Shown here: one piece after another, positions 1 to 11,397 of the stretch | How positions within the stretch are numbered: position 1 is the stretch's first letter | Layout of the letters: every line of letters starts with the position of its first letter | Assembly (NCBI RefSeq): GCF_963583255.1 | Contig: NC_084813.1 | Coordinates: 5,318,001-5,382,000, forward strand | Reading direction: 5' to 3' | Length of the DNA stretch: 64,000 bases | Origin: Pyrus communis | Taxonomy: Eukaryota; Streptophyta; Magnoliopsida; Rosales; Rosaceae | The notes under the pieces: model-generated | The model's database searches: none | What the model was told of the DNA's origin: nothing | What the model saw: only the letters and a program-made list of their open reading frames with translations | Made by a program: the position numbers and the translations under genes

Positions 1-1
1 T

Positions 2-2797
2 GTCAAATTCTCTTCAAGTTTCCCAAAAAGTGTCTACGTAAACTCAAGCACTGTAAACAAGGAGCAGCTGTGGCACATGAGATTAGCTCACCCTTCTTCA
101 CATGTTATGTCTTTTCTTTTTCCTAGTTTCTGTAAAGTGATTCCAGATTGTGAAGTTTGTCAAAAATCTAAGTTCACCAGGTTACCCTTTCCCCACTCTC
201 TCTCTAGAGCTACCAAAGCCTTTGAAATAGTCCATTCTGACATTTGGGGACCTGCCACCTTAGAGTCCTTTGATGGTTACAGATTTTACATATCGTTCAT
301 TGATGATTTCTCTAGAACTACTTTTGTGTATTTACTTAAATTCAAGCATGAAGCTTTCCAGTGTTTCAAAAAATTTCATAAATTAATTCAAAATCATTTT
401 AACTCTAAAATTGGCATCTTAAGGTCTGATAATGGGTCTGAGTACACTTCCAAAATCATGACAACTTACTTAAGTGAGCATGGAATTTTGCAACAAACAA
501 GTTGTGTAGGAACGCCACAACAAAATGGCATTTCAGAAAGAAAGAACCGAGATTTGCTTGAAAAAACACGATCACTAATGTTACAAGCAAAAGTTCCAAA
601 GAAGTTCTGGTCTCAAGCTGTACAAACCGCTGCATACATCATCAATCGCCTACCTAGTAGAATCTTGAAGTTCAAATCTCCTTACCAAATTCTCAAGGGG
701 AGAGAAATTGACATAAGTCATCTCCGTGTGTTTGGATGTGTATGCTATGTGCACATTCAAACTATTCACCGAGATAAACTTGATCCAAGGGCTATCAAAT
801 GTGCATTCGTAGGTTACTCAACTTCCCAAAAGGGATACAAATGCTACGACTCTAAGACCAGAAAGGTATGTGTATCCAGGGATGTGCGTTTTGATGAAAC
901 TCACTCCTTCTTTCAAATGCATGATGATGAACCTCAGGGGGAGCTCTCATATGAAGTGTTTCCTACCCCTCTCTTCCTTGATGATACAAGGCTGTCAACA
1001 CCGCAAAATGAAGCTGTTGAGATAGAGCCAGCTCCTGAAAGTATGGAAGCAGATAATGAAGAAGTCATTCTCGAAAGGAGAGAGCCTCAACTTGAACAAC
1101 CTCCTCCTCCACGAAGGAATCCTTCTCGAAACAGACAACCTCCAGCCAGGCTTGATGATTTTGAAATCTACATGCCTAGACATCTTATTGGACAAATGGT
1201 TTTTCATAGCAAGAGCTCTCCATCTCATGCTGTCTTTGTGACCAAGTTATCCCAAAATTCTGAGCCTCGATCCTTCGAAGAAGCACACCAATCTCCTGTA
1301 TGGAGGCAAGCCATGCTTGAAGAACTGAAGGCACTTGATGAAAATCAAACTTGGAGCATTGTTTCTCTGCTAAAAGGTCAATGTGTGGTTGGGGCAAGAT
1401 GGATTTACAAGACCAAATTTCACTCAGATGGAAACATAGAGCGGCACAAGGCAAGGTTAGTTGCAAGGGGCTTTACACAAACCTTCGGAGTAGATTACAA
1501 AGAAACCTTTGCCCCTGTGGCAAAGATGAACACAGTTAGAGTGCTTCTTTCGGTGGCTATCAATTCAGACTGGTCTCTACATCAAATGGATGTAAAAAAT
1601 GCCTTCCTACATGGAGAGTTAGAAGAAGAGGTATACATGCGACTACCACCTGGTCATGAACGAGAGAAGGAACAAGGAATAGCCTGCAAGCTTCACAAGG
1701 CTATTTACGGTCTCAAGCAATCTCCAAGGGCTTGGTACTCAAAACTTAGTTTTGTCCTTATGTCATCCGGCTTTAAACGAAGCAATGCAGATTCTTCAAT
1801 GTTCACTAGGATTGGTACGCATGGAAGATTGGTGGTACTTGTTTATGTTGATGATCTTATTGTCACGGGAGATAATCCTGAAGAAATAACTGCTCTCAAA
1901 GCCACATTACATTCAACCTTCAAAATCAAAGATCTTGGCAGACTTCGATACTTTCTTGGAATCGAAATGGATCAATCTCCAACTGGTTTGTTTCTAAATC
2001 AACAAAAGTACATTCTAGATCTTTTAGAAGAAGCAAATATGATGCATTGCAAGCCTGCCAAAACACCACTACCAACAAATTTCAAGGATGAAACCTCAAG
2101 CATCCAGCTTGAAAATGCATCGGAGTATCAAAGGTTGGTAGGAAAACTTATCTATTTGACTATAACCAGACCTGACATTGCTTATGCTGTTAGCTTTGTC
2201 AGCCAGTTCATGCATTCTCCCTCATCTCATCATTTACAACTAGTTAAAAGGATCCTTCGATACTTGAAAAGCTCAATATCTACTGGGATTTTCATGCAAA
2301 ACAACGGACACTTCACCATTGAAGGATACACAGACTCTGATTGGGCAGGCAATGTCCTTGATCGCAAATCCACAACTGGTTACTGCACTCTTGTTGGTGG
2401 TAACCTCGTTACGTGGAAGAGCAAAAAGCAATCTGTTGTAGCTCGGTCAAGCGCAGAAGCTGAGTACCGTGCAATGGCATCGACTGCATGCGAACTAATT
2501 TGGCTAAAGAGGTTGCTACGTGATCTTGAAATCATCTCCTCCAAACCAATTCTTCTTCACTGTGACAATCAAGCAGCAATGCATATTGCTGCCAACCCCG
2601 TCTTCCATGAACGCACAAAGCACATCGAGGTTGACTGTCATTTCGTTCGCAACCAAGTTCAGTCCAAGCTATTACAAACTGTATTTGTTCGTTCCAGTGA
2701 TCAACTTGCCGATGTGTTCACCAAGCTTCTGCCTTCTGCACAACTTGATCGTCTTCTCTTCAAGCTTGGATCCAGAAGAACTCTCGATCCAGCTTGA
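2..2797 (+). CDS. Ty1/copia retrotransposon polyprotein, 5' end outside window
   Basis: This is the frame for the integrase, reverse transcriptase and RNase H of a copia element. It is open from base 2, so the gag and protease part lies left of the window. Counting from the first in-window Met at 77, the order is a GAG-pre-integrase/HHCC zinc region (WHMRLAHP, then CEVCQKSKF), an integrase core with acidic residues D55 (VHSDIWG), D118 (RSDNGSEY) and E154 (NGISERKN), the RT with YVDD at 590-593, and RNase H with TDSDWAG and SSAEAEYRAMA. All catalytic residues are present and there is no stop or frameshift in more than 900 codons, so the element looks young or under recent selection. The stop at 2795-2797 overlaps the polypurine tract. 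The family assignment is certain; the lineage within copia is not resolved. Confidence 0.97.
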   Translation, partial: VKFSSSFPKSVYVNSSTVNKEQLWHMRLAHPSSHVMSFLFPSFCKVIPDCEVCQKSKFTRLPFPHSLSRATKAFEIVHSDIWGPATLESFDGYRFYISFIDDFSRTTFVYLLKFKHEAFQCFKKFHKLIQNHFNSKIGILRSDNGSEYTSKIMTTYLSEHGILQQTSCVGTPQQNGISERKNRDLLEKTRSLMLQAKVPKKFWSQAVQTAAYIINRLPSRILKFKSPYQILKGREIDISHLRVFGCVCYVHIQTIHRDKLDPRAIKCAFVGYSTSQKGYKCYDSKTRKVCVSRDVRFDETHSFFQMHDDEPQGELSYEVFPTPLFLDDTRLSTPQNEAVEIEPAPESMEADNEEVILERREPQLEQPPPPRRNPSRNRQPPARLDDFEIYMPRHLIGQMVFHSKSSPSHAVFVTKLSQNSEPRSFEEAHQSPVWRQAMLEELKALDENQTWSIVSLLKGQCVVGARWIYKTKFHSDGNIERHKARLVARGFTQTFGVDYKETFAPVAKMNTVRVLLSVAINSDWSLHQMDVKNAFLHGELEEEVYMRLPPGHEREKEQGIACKLHKAIYGLKQSPRAWYSKLSFVLMSSGFKRSNADSSMFTRIGTHGRLVVLVYVDDLIVTGDNPEEITALKATLHSTFKIKDLGRLRYFLGIEMDQSPTGLFLNQQKYILDLLEEANMMHCKPAKTPLPTNFKDETSSIQLENASEYQRLVGKLIYLTITRPDIAYAVSFVSQFMHSPSSHHLQLVKRILRYLKSSISTGIFMQNNGHFTIEGYTDSDWAGNVLDRKSTTGYCTLVGGNLVTWKSKKQSVVARSSAEAEYRAMASTACELIWLKRLLRDLEIISSKPILLHCDNQAAMHIAANPVFHERTKHIEVDCHFVRNQVQSKLLQTVFVRSSDQLADVFTKLLPSAQLDRLLFKLGSRRTLDPA

Positions 2798-2804
2798 GGG
2801 GGAG
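2796..2804 (+). other. Polypurine tract of the copia element
   Basis: A G-rich purine run overlaps the pol stop codon and lies just before the LTR. This is the standard plus-strand priming site of copia elements. Confidence 0.8.
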
Positions 2805-2807
2805 TAT

Positions 2808-3185
2808 TGAAGTATCTATTATTATTGGTGGTAGGGTTTGTCTAGTTGTCATTATTTAGTTGGTGATGGATAACAACTCATTGTCATCTTACTTTCGGCT
2901 AGGGTTAGCTGTTTGTTGTTTACTTTAGGCTTATTTAAGAGCAATATTCCCTCATCATGTAAAGCTAGGTATTAGTTTAAGTTAGACATAATGGAGGTCA
3001 GGTCTTCACTCATGCTTGCTGAGCTGCCATCCCAGTCCGCACCATTCCTCCACTTTCTTTCTTGTATTCCTCTCCTATTTATGGTTGATCTTGTAAACTA
3101 TTTTAGATATGAAATATACATACAATTGTCCATAATTTTCTGTTTCGTCTTCTGCATTCTTCCTTTAATGCATAGTGCACTTTCA
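2808..3185 (+). repeat. 3' LTR of the copia element (right end approximate)
   Basis: The LTR begins with TGAAGTATCT directly after the polypurine tract. It contains a TATA-like TTATTTAAGA near 2931. The 5' LTR and the target duplication are not in the window, so the CA end cannot be fixed; candidate ends are near 3173 and 3185. Confidence 0.6.
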
Positions 3186-4002
3186 ATTGTTGTAACTACA
3201 CTTTAGCCTTTGGCAACTATTGAGATTTCAAGACGTTGCTTCAGTTCATTGTTTTGTCGCTTAATCTGTTTGTTTTGGAATGATTTGAACTGATTATCGA
3301 TCTCTGGTTTGGTAGTTTTAGATTTTGAGGGTTGGAAAAAGTGAAATTTCGATTTTGGACGAGAAGTTTTGGTCGTGAAGAGTGTTTGGCCCTGGTGCGC
3401 CAAACAGTTCTCTTGTTGTTTAGTTGGCCACTGTCGAATAATTCTCATGGTGTTCCGATGTGCCTGCTGAACATTTTTTTTTTATATTTCAAATTGTTTT
3501 TCAATCATTCACTGCCGAACAACTCTCTTGTTGTTAGTTTTGGTTTGTCGAACAAGCTGCCAACTCAAAATTTTAAAAATCGTGAAAAAATTAGTATATC
3601 TCCAAGGAAAGTGTTGGCATACCTCATCTGGAGCTCCCCAAACGATGCTTTCGTTATCCACCATTTTTTTTTTATCAATTTATCAAGTAATGTGAAAGAG
3701 GAGAAATTTTTCAGTATACGAGGAAACAGCTCGGTACACTAATTGTCACAATACAAATGGTTGAAATTTGTTTTTTAGTATCCAACTACTTGTATTAGGA
3801 CACTTAGGATACCGGGCCATGTTCCGACACACTGAAATTTCTCTCTCACAATTATGAGCCTAAGCTCATTTTAGTTTTTTGGATTTAGTCTGTTAACATG
3901 ACACAAACAAGGACAAAAGTTTAGTGTTTCATTGGAGTCTTAACGAATCAGGTTGATGGCAAGTGGATCTGTTAATGACCAAGCCAAAGTGAAAGCAATT
4001 AA
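3186..4002. other. Intergenic, nothing recognised
   Basis: AT-rich sequence with short internal repeats around 3400-3550 (variants of AACTCTCTTGTTGTT). A 136-codon frame at 3332-3742 has low-complexity composition and no recognisable domain, so I do not call it a gene. Confidence 0.5.
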
Positions 4003-5300
4003 GGCCATCTCCAAGCGAAGGGTCTAGAGGGCCGAAAATAACTCGAAAATTGTCTCCAATCGAGGGCCCCACGGAATCGGAAAGGGCTAGAGAGCTGGAG
4101 GGCTAGCCAGAAAATAGAGCATTCCTGTCGGTTATAACCGACAGGATTGGTTAAAAAAAATTTGAATACAACGGCTAGTCAGTCAGCCGTTGTATTCATT
4201 TTTTTTTAAATTCTAATTTTTTTTCCTATAAATACCTAAACCATTCATTAAATTTAAGTTCTAATTTTTTTGGTTTTTTGGGCCAATTATCGTTGTAGTT
4301 TTTAATTTAAGTTGTTGGATTTGAATTTAAGTTGTTGTAGTTTTTCAATTTAAATAATAAATTATGTTTGGCCCTTTGGCCCTCGGTTGGAGACGGAGGC
4401 AAATATGGTCATGTACTGTTCATTAAAATATTAATATCTTGGAGGATCTTGGAGGGCCAGAGGGCTAAAACTAGCCCTCTGGCCAGGCCATCTCCAACCG
4501 AAGGGTACAGAGGGCTGTGGAATCTGAGAGGGCTCCGCGGAATCGGAGAGGGTTGGATGGCTGACCAGAAAAATCATATTTCCTGTCGGTTATAACCGAC
4601 AAGAATGCTTAAGAAAAAAATTCAAATGCAACGGCTAGGTGACCTCAGTTAGCCGTTGCATTTGAATTTTTTTTTTTTACAGTTTTATTATTATTATTTT
4701 TTATTTACAAAAATTTTCCTGTAACTTCTATTTTTCATATTTTTTTTAAATTCTATCTTTTTCCTATAACTTTTATTTTACAAAATTTGTTTCATATTTT
4801 TTTTTTTAAATTCCATTTTTTCCTATAATTTCTATTTCACAAAATTTGTTTTATTTTATTTTAAATTCTATTTTTATCCTATAACTTCTATTTCACAAAA
4901 TTTGTTTCATATTTTTTTAAATTATATTTTTTTTCCTATAACTTCTATTTTACAAAATTTGTTTCATATTTTTTTTTAAATTATATTTTTTTTCCACTTC
5001 CTAAGCCGTTATACAACATTCGATTAAATTAAGTAATAAATTATGTTGACATCACTTAGCCGTTAGATTTGAATTTAAGTTGTAGTTTTTAAATAATAAA
5101 ATGTTTGGCCCCTTGGCCCTCGATTGGAGATGATTTTTTGTGACAGGGCTAAAACGAGCCATCTGGCCCTCTGGCCCTCGGTTGGAGACGGAGGCAAATA
5201 TGGCCATGTACTGTTCATTAAAATATTAATATCTTGGAGGATCTTGGAGGGCCAGAGGGCTAAAACGAGCTCTCTGACCAACCCTCGGTTAGAGATGGCC
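4003..5300. mobile_element. Composite PIF/Harbinger-like (Tourist-type) MITE
   Basis: The ends are inverted: GGCCATCTCCAA at 4003 and a matching TTAGAGATGGCC ending at 5300. They are flanked by the 3-bp duplication TAA (4000-4002 and 5301-5303), the usual PIF/Harbinger target signature. A second left end (GGCCATCTCCAACCGAAGGG) begins at 4486. The block at about 4373-4480 recurs at about 5106-5275, including a shared GTACTGTTCATTAAAATATT string. The element is therefore two related units fused head to tail. No transposase frame is present, so it is non-autonomous. Confidence 0.85.
4124..4197. repeat. Two strong foldbacks inside the Harbinger MITE
   Basis: A perfect 22-bp palindrome, CCTGTCGGTTA followed by its exact complement, lies at 4124-4145. 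A 13-bp stem (GAATACAACGGCT at 4164-4176) pairs with 4185-4197 around an 8-base loop. Both recur in the second unit, the palindrome at 4582-4603 with one end mismatch and the stem near 4621-4666. Confidence 0.85.
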
Positions 5301-5303
5301 TAA

Positions 5304-6426
5304 GTCACATGCTCCAACACCGTATTTCTTGTTCCACTAATGTTGGGTAAATTGACGCAAATGTCCAGTCAAGACTGCCATGACTTTAGTGGTAAATTTT
5401 TGGCTCCGCCACATTTGATTTAATTTTCTTTTATAGCTCATAAGTTAGTTTTCATGCATGCAGGATACGTGACTAAGTAACTCGTGTTTGCCTTCAGTAG
5501 TTCGACTCTTTATCCATTAAATTAGCAAGTAAGAAAAATAGTATTTCTTCAATTCAATCATGACCGTTCATTTTTCGTATTACTGAGTAGTCCGAACTAT
5601 TAAAAAAAAGTAACTCATCACACAACTTTTGTGTTTGCCAAACAGCCTGAAATTACACTTAGAGGGCAAGAAATGTGTTGTAAATTCAAGTGCGGCAGTT
5701 TCATTGATGGCTTGGTTGTGTTTTGTGTATGTGATCATGCCAACAGATCAAATTGCTCGTATTGTTAGACAGCATGAAAACTAAGACAGCATCTCCATAA
5801 CATCCTCAACTTTCTTTGGACTGCAATGTGCCAATTAGAAAAACCAAACCTCGACCTTCATAACGACGACACCACTGCACTTCCTGACGCTTTCCCCCGA
5901 ATAAGACCTTCTCAGCTCAATTAAACTATGAACAAGATGCAGCAGAATTAGCAACTTTCTCTTCCACATATTATCTTGCAAGTTTTCATATGGCTAAATC
6001 TACTTGCTGCGAGGGGTCGGAGACTACTTGTAAGGCAATATGAGATCATCGCCACCATCATCATCCTTATTATCGTTCCAGGCGATTAAGATTGTTATTC
6101 AAAGCACAAAATGGTCAGCACTCTTTACATCTGAAATCAGATTGCTTTCCTCTTGAAATAAATAGAAGTAACAAAAAGTACAACCATGGATTGTAGTTAC
6201 AAAGTGCAGATGATGCATATGGAACAAAAGAGCAAGGGAAAAGAAGCGAAAGAGAAATCCGGACTCTCTGAACTCCGGTATCACAGCTAACACATTGATC
6301 ATGTGATGCAGAGGTACTCAATGACAATGAATACAAGATTACATAACAATGAGCCTAAATACATGTGTAAAGTTGCACTTACGAAATGAAAATTACCATG
6401 AACATGGCTCCTGCATCATAAACCGC
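5304..6426. other. Intergenic, including probable 3' region of the NLR
   Basis: No coding signal was recognised. The part from about 6100 to 6426 directly follows the stop codon of the minus-strand NLR and may include its 3' UTR. Confidence 0.5.
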
Positions 6427-9066
6427 TTACTTATATTGTCTGAAACAAGGGAGGAAAGCCTTCTTATGATCTTCACTCTCCCAAAGGAGCATATTCCACC
6501 ATTCTTGTTCTCCAGTGATCACAAGATCACGTTTCGGGACGCTGCTAAGGTTGAGGGGAAGCTTCTTTAAATTTCGACAGCCACGGGTTTCGATTCTCTT
6601 CAGATACAGAAAGGGCAAGGTTTTGTCTCCGTATATGCTCTCCAACTGTGGTAGGCTTACCAATATCAATTCATCAAGCTTTGAAAATTGATTCATCTCA
6701 TCTACTTGGGCAATTTCACCCAACTTTTCAAGTCGGATTATTTCTGTCATTTTGGAGCATGAGCGTATGGATAATGTCTTGAGATTTGGAGCAAAGACGA
6801 GCCATGTCAAGTCCGACAAGTTGGGGCAATCATGTACATCCACAGCTTCAAGGTGTTTGAAGGAACTTTGGCTTAAAACATCTAAGTTGTACTCCACACG
6901 ACCACAACTGTTAATAATAAGAGAATATGCACGTTTCATATATGCCAACGGTGATATATCAAGCAAGCTTAAACCGTCAAGGCATAGAAAACGAGTGCAG
7001 CTCATTAGCTTGTTGGAGGCGAAAAACCTTTCGGAAATAAGAACAGTTTGTATGGTAAAGGTTAGCATATCCAAGTGCTTCAAACCTTGCAATTCACTTT
7101 CCAGGTGCGCATTATCCCCAAGAATGCTTTTGCAAGTACCGCTATTATATAGTTTCAAAACTCTGAGTTTCGAGAAGCTAGAGAGTAAATTCTGCGGAAT
7201 CACATCAAGTTCACTGGTATGCTCCAAGTTCAGATATATTAGCTTCACCAATGCCTTTAACTCAATTGGAAGCGCTGCTATGCATGTCTCTGAAAGATCA
7301 AGATATAGTAAAGAAACCAATTTCGATATTCCTGATGGCAACTGGGCTAAATCCTTGTTCTTGGACAAATCCAAAACTTGTAGGGTGGACATAGAATTGA
7401 AGAAATTGTGATCGATCATCTTCAGACGATTATTACTGAGATACAAGGTATGTAGATTGGGGCATGAAGGTATTGTGTCAAGATTTTCAATGTCATTGGC
7501 CATCAATGACATTCTTTTCACACCGTCCCATTTTTCAACATTCGGTATTTCCTTCAAAAGATGGCCAGCTTGAACCATAAAATTGTCTTTCGTTTCTTCG
7601 AGTTCACAAGCTAACCACAATGCCATATCACGAATCACATCATGCATTTTTACATGGCCTCTTATATCTTCCAACAGACAAGAACGAACAAGAGTACCGA
7701 TGATAGTGTAACCCTTGTTTAGAGCTCCATCTACATCGGCATACTCTTTCAATATTTCCTCACCCATCCATTTGTATATCAACTCATCTTTATGAATAGC
7801 AAAATCTTCCGGAAATAACGCACAATACAAGAAACAAGCCTTGACTTCGTCGCTAGATAAATTGTCGTAGCTAAGCTTAAGAAGAGGGAGGACTTCTTCC
7901 ATACCTTCAAATCTCGAAGCCGATGTCCTCAAAACATCAATTGCATCTTTCCATTCTCTTGCTGTCTTCTTGCAAGACATTGCCCTGCCAACTATTTTCA
8001 GAGCAAGAGGCAAACCGGCGCACTTTCTTGCCACAGTCTTAGCCAGGCCAGGGATTTCGGGATCAAGAGAAAGCACATCTTCCGCAACGTTAACATTCAT
8101 CCTAAACAATTTCCATGCTTCATCCTCCTCAAGACACTTGACTCTTTTCTTGCGACCACCCATTTTGCTGCACACTTGCTCGTCGCGAGTAGTGAATATC
8201 AGTTTCGACCGGTTTGTTTCGTCGGGGATTGGAATTCCAACCTTGGTCAGATCTACCTGCTCCCACACATCGTCCAAAAGCAACACAAACTTCTTTCTCC
8301 GCAATGCCTTGAAGATCTCGTAAGCCTTTTGCTCCTTCTCTTTGTTCTTCCATCTGTCACTAAAACACCCGATTTCCCTCCCAATCTCGTTCTGAATTTT
8401 CTCAATCCTGTGATTTCTTGAAATCGGAATCAAGATTATGAAATCGAAATCATTCGGGGTGCCGAGGTACTTGTTGTGGATCTGATTAAGCAGTGTAGTT
8501 TTCCCCACCCCTCCCATTCCGTACAACCCAACAATTCGCACTTCTGGCTCCTCAAGTTGCCTCCATAGCTCAACAATCATGGACTCCATCCCCAAAGTGT
8601 GGTCCATCTGTCGCATCTCCGGTAGCGGCGGAGCGTCCCCGGCTACCTTACCGAAAGTCCTTCCCTTCGAACTCAAAGCATCGACTTCCCTCAGCTTCTC
8701 GGTCACTTTTTTCCCGTATTCGTAGCTTGAATTGCAGCTACTCGAGCAGTACCCTCCTGCACATAACTTCTGAATCTCCTGATCTTTGTCTCTCAACAAT
8801 TCGACGACTTCCACTTCGATTTTTTTAACCCTCGACATCCACAACTGGACTTCGTCTAACCTCCTCTGTCCTTGTGCCTCGGCCCTGTCGACTCTGTCCT
8901 CGACGTCGTTCTTCAGCGCTTTCAATTCTTCCAACGCGTTTGTGAGAGATTTGAGATTTTCTTTCATGAAACAAAGGTAGGATGCTCGTCCGAAGGTGCA
9001 GTCCAGGCAGCGATTGATGAGGGCGTCGCATGGCACTTGCAGAGTGACTGAGCAGCAATTCCCCAT
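6427..9066 (-). CDS. CC-NBS-LRR disease resistance protein, RPS2/RPS5 type
   Basis: Intracellular immune receptor of the CNL class, 879 residues in one exon. The N-terminus MGNCCSV fits N-myristoylation at Gly2 and palmitoylation at Cys4/5, as in RPS5, so plasma-membrane anchoring is likely. A coiled coil spans about 30-130. The NB-ARC domain has the P-loop GMGGVGKTT (183-191), kinase-2 VLLLDDVWE (261-269), RNBS-B KLIFTTR (288-294), GLPLAL (351-356) and MHD at 474-476. About a dozen irregular leucine-rich repeats follow from about residue 530, and the C-terminus ends in the EWW-rich block seen in this family. All nucleotide-binding motifs are intact, the ATG at 9064-9066 is in frame, and the length is typical, so it looks functional. 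The recognised pathogen or guarded protein cannot be told from sequence. Confidence 0.95.
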   Translation of the reverse strand: MGNCCSVTLQVPCDALINRCLDCTFGRASYLCFMKENLKSLTNALEELKALKNDVEDRVDRAEAQGQRRLDEVQLWMSRVKKIEVEVVELLRDKDQEIQKLCAGGYCSSSCNSSYEYGKKVTEKLREVDALSSKGRTFGKVAGDAPPLPEMRQMDHTLGMESMIVELWRQLEEPEVRIVGLYGMGGVGKTTLLNQIHNKYLGTPNDFDFIILIPISRNHRIEKIQNEIGREIGCFSDRWKNKEKEQKAYEIFKALRRKKFVLLLDDVWEQVDLTKVGIPIPDETNRSKLIFTTRDEQVCSKMGGRKKRVKCLEEDEAWKLFRMNVNVAEDVLSLDPEIPGLAKTVARKCAGLPLALKIVGRAMSCKKTAREWKDAIDVLRTSASRFEGMEEVLPLLKLSYDNLSSDEVKACFLYCALFPEDFAIHKDELIYKWMGEEILKEYADVDGALNKGYTIIGTLVRSCLLEDIRGHVKMHDVIRDMALWLACELEETKDNFMVQAGHLLKEIPNVEKWDGVKRMSLMANDIENLDTIPSCPNLHTLYLSNNRLKMIDHNFFNSMSTLQVLDLSKNKDLAQLPSGISKLVSLLYLDLSETCIAALPIELKALVKLIYLNLEHTSELDVIPQNLLSSFSKLRVLKLYNSGTCKSILGDNAHLESELQGLKHLDMLTFTIQTVLISERFFASNKLMSCTRFLCLDGLSLLDISPLAYMKRAYSLIINSCGRVEYNLDVLSQSSFKHLEAVDVHDCPNLSDLTWLVFAPNLKTLSIRSCSKMTEIIRLEKLGEIAQVDEMNQFSKLDELILVSLPQLESIYGDKTLPFLYLKRIETRGCRNLKKLPLNLSSVPKRDLVITGEQEWWNMLLWESEDHKKAFLPCFRQYK

Positions 9067-9749
9067 CTTTGCGGCAAGAGAGGATCAATTCAGAAAGAAA
9101 ACTGACAGCAAGAAATATTCTCAAAAGAATTGTGTAAATGAAACTGGAGATCAATCGCAGCACCACCAGTTTCCCATCTTCACCACTTGACTCCAATAGC
9201 ATTTTGCAGTCAACGGACAAGTTGCTTCTAAATCTAATCATTCTACGTTTTCAATCATTAGGGGTATATTAGTATTTTTATATTAACTTTGTCTATAATT
9301 ATCATTACTTTACAAGAGTGGTTATAATTTAATACGGGTTTTAAATTTTGGTTATTTTTCTAAATTTTTTCATTATTTTTAGTTGAACATCAAAGGGTCT
9401 GACGAACAAAATTACAAAATAATAAGAATATTATTAAATACAAAAAATGGCTATAAAACTCATAAATGCTACATTGTGATTAATTTTTTTCTCAACTAAA
9501 TAACAAGCATGTTATTTATAATAAACCAACCCCAACCCTAAAAGGTAAGAAACCAACACTACAAGCACATCCATCACAAATAAAAGAAAATTTGCGTGGG
9601 ACATAATAGCACGAAAATATTCGTGACCCTATTATAAGTAAGTCACAAATAATGTTGCCAATCGCAATATTTATTGTGGGTTTGCGAACCCAAAAGAAGG
9701 AATAAAGTTTCAGCGTAAAACAGAAACTCCTAGAGCGCATCGCACTTAT
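9067..9749. other. NLR upstream region and AT-rich spacer
   Basis: This is the putative promoter and 5' UTR side of the minus-strand NLR. No further gene was recognised. Confidence 0.5.
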
Positions 9750-11397
9750 GGCTCGTTTACTGATTCGTAATTAAAATGAGGGGAATTGAATTGAGAAGAA
9801 ATTAAATTGATGCATATTGGATTGATTCCTATAAAATGTCTTTACTAAATTGTCAGGAAACGGAATAGGAATGATGTTGGATTCATATAAGTTGTTCACC
9901 AATTCACACCTGAATTAGAATCAAAACCATTTGATTCTAAACTGTCATTGGTCTAAATGAATTATTTTGTGTGATAATTAGTAAAATTTAATTTTCATAC
10001 AATCCTAACTCATAAATGATTGAATTTTCTATCTTTTTATAAACTAATTTTTTAACTATTTTTTTAACCTTTTCAAACCTAATTTTTTATACCCACCTCA
10101 TAACTTCCCAAGCCAGCAGTCCAAGTTTTCTACCTTTTCAAACCTAATTTATCACGTCTTTCCCCGGTATCTTTCGTCAGTCCTCACTAGCCCCCACCGC
10201 CACCACTCTCTCCCTCCCTTTCTTCCATTTTCTTTTATGTGGATCCTTAATCATCATTTCATGCGCATCCATTGATCTCTCTCCATTCCCACACGACCAC
10301 GATGCCACAACCAAAGAACAACCAGCTCACTTCGATATCTGAAGACACCCTAAGATTCTTCAGATTGGTTCACTGGAGCACAGCGGGGAGGTGAAAGGGA
10401 GGCAGGTAGAAAGATCTGGGCTTGTTGATTTTAATGGCAGATTTGGAGTTTTTAGGAATTCGATGGGGTTATAATGGGTAGAAAATTGTATTCCGGACTC
10501 CTCCTTTGTCCTGGAATTCAAATGATACCTCCTACTCAGGAGTTCAATTCCTTGAAAATCAAAATTTTAATTCCTATCATTTGAGTGGACCCCACCCCTT
10601 TTGATTCTTCCAAATTTTATTAAATACAAGACTAACTAGGGATGGTTCGGTATGAGATACCATACCGAAACTAGTATCCCGAATCTCAAATCGAAATTTT
10701 TCGGGACGGGAATTTGAAGACCAATCCCAAACCAAATTTTCGAAAATCCCAAATTTCGAAAATCCAGAAATATTTTCGAGATTTTGGGACAAATCGGGAA
10801 TCCCAAATTGAAATATGAAATTATGAATTGTTCTTCAAATATATAATTCAAGAACACATTCATGAACTAGGAATTTCATTTCATTCACACTACCATTTAA
10901 TTGAACACTGGCATGCCTGACTGTTTTTATCATAATCAAAATTCAAATTAATTAAACCCTTTTTGCAATTTATTGAGAGACAAAAGAATCAAGCCTTCTG
11001 AAATCATCAGCCATAGCAGCAGCAATAATAAAATCCACATGAATATCAAACAGAACATGAAAAATATGCAAGGTGTAGGGCATTCCAGGTTCCAGGGCAT
11101 GAATTAGAAACTACTAGCATCAATTATAAAAGAATAATATATATATGTATAAATATATATATAATAATTAATATTATATATTTTCGGTTCGGTATAGGAT
11201 TCCCAAAATATCGAGAAGCCAATTCCGAATCCCATACCGAAATTTTGGGATCGATTCGGGATAGCATCCCAAAAATTTCGGGAATTTCGGTTTGGGATCG
11301 GGATTTTTTTGGTTCGGTTCGGAATTTTCGGAAATTTTTTCCACCCCTAAGACTAACCAGTAATTGGAATCACACTCCGAGAACACGTAAACACGCC
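9750..11397. mobile_element. Probable MITE, interrupted by a second element
   Basis: The left end GGCTCGTTTACTGATTC resembles the inverted right end (GGGCGTGTTTACGTGTTCTC read on the minus strand) near 11397. Both ends run into AATT-rich subterminal sequence. No clear target duplication was found. The hAT-like element at 10637-11349 is nested in it. Confidence 0.45.
10637..11349. mobile_element. hAT-type MITE with perfect 8-bp target duplication
   Basis: The ends TAGGGATGG and CCACCCCTA are inverted, and both are followed inward by GGTTCGGTA-like repeats. The exact 8-bp duplication AGACTAAC lies at 10629-10636 and 11350-11357, which fits hAT elements. No transposase is encoded. It sits inside the 9750-11397 element. 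Confidence 0.85.

Noticed and set aside
3332..3742. 136-codon frame after the copia element
   Set aside because: Low-complexity translation, no domain and no conserved neighbours.
6752..7411. 219-codon plus-strand frame
   Set aside because: Antisense shadow of the NLR leucine-rich repeat region.
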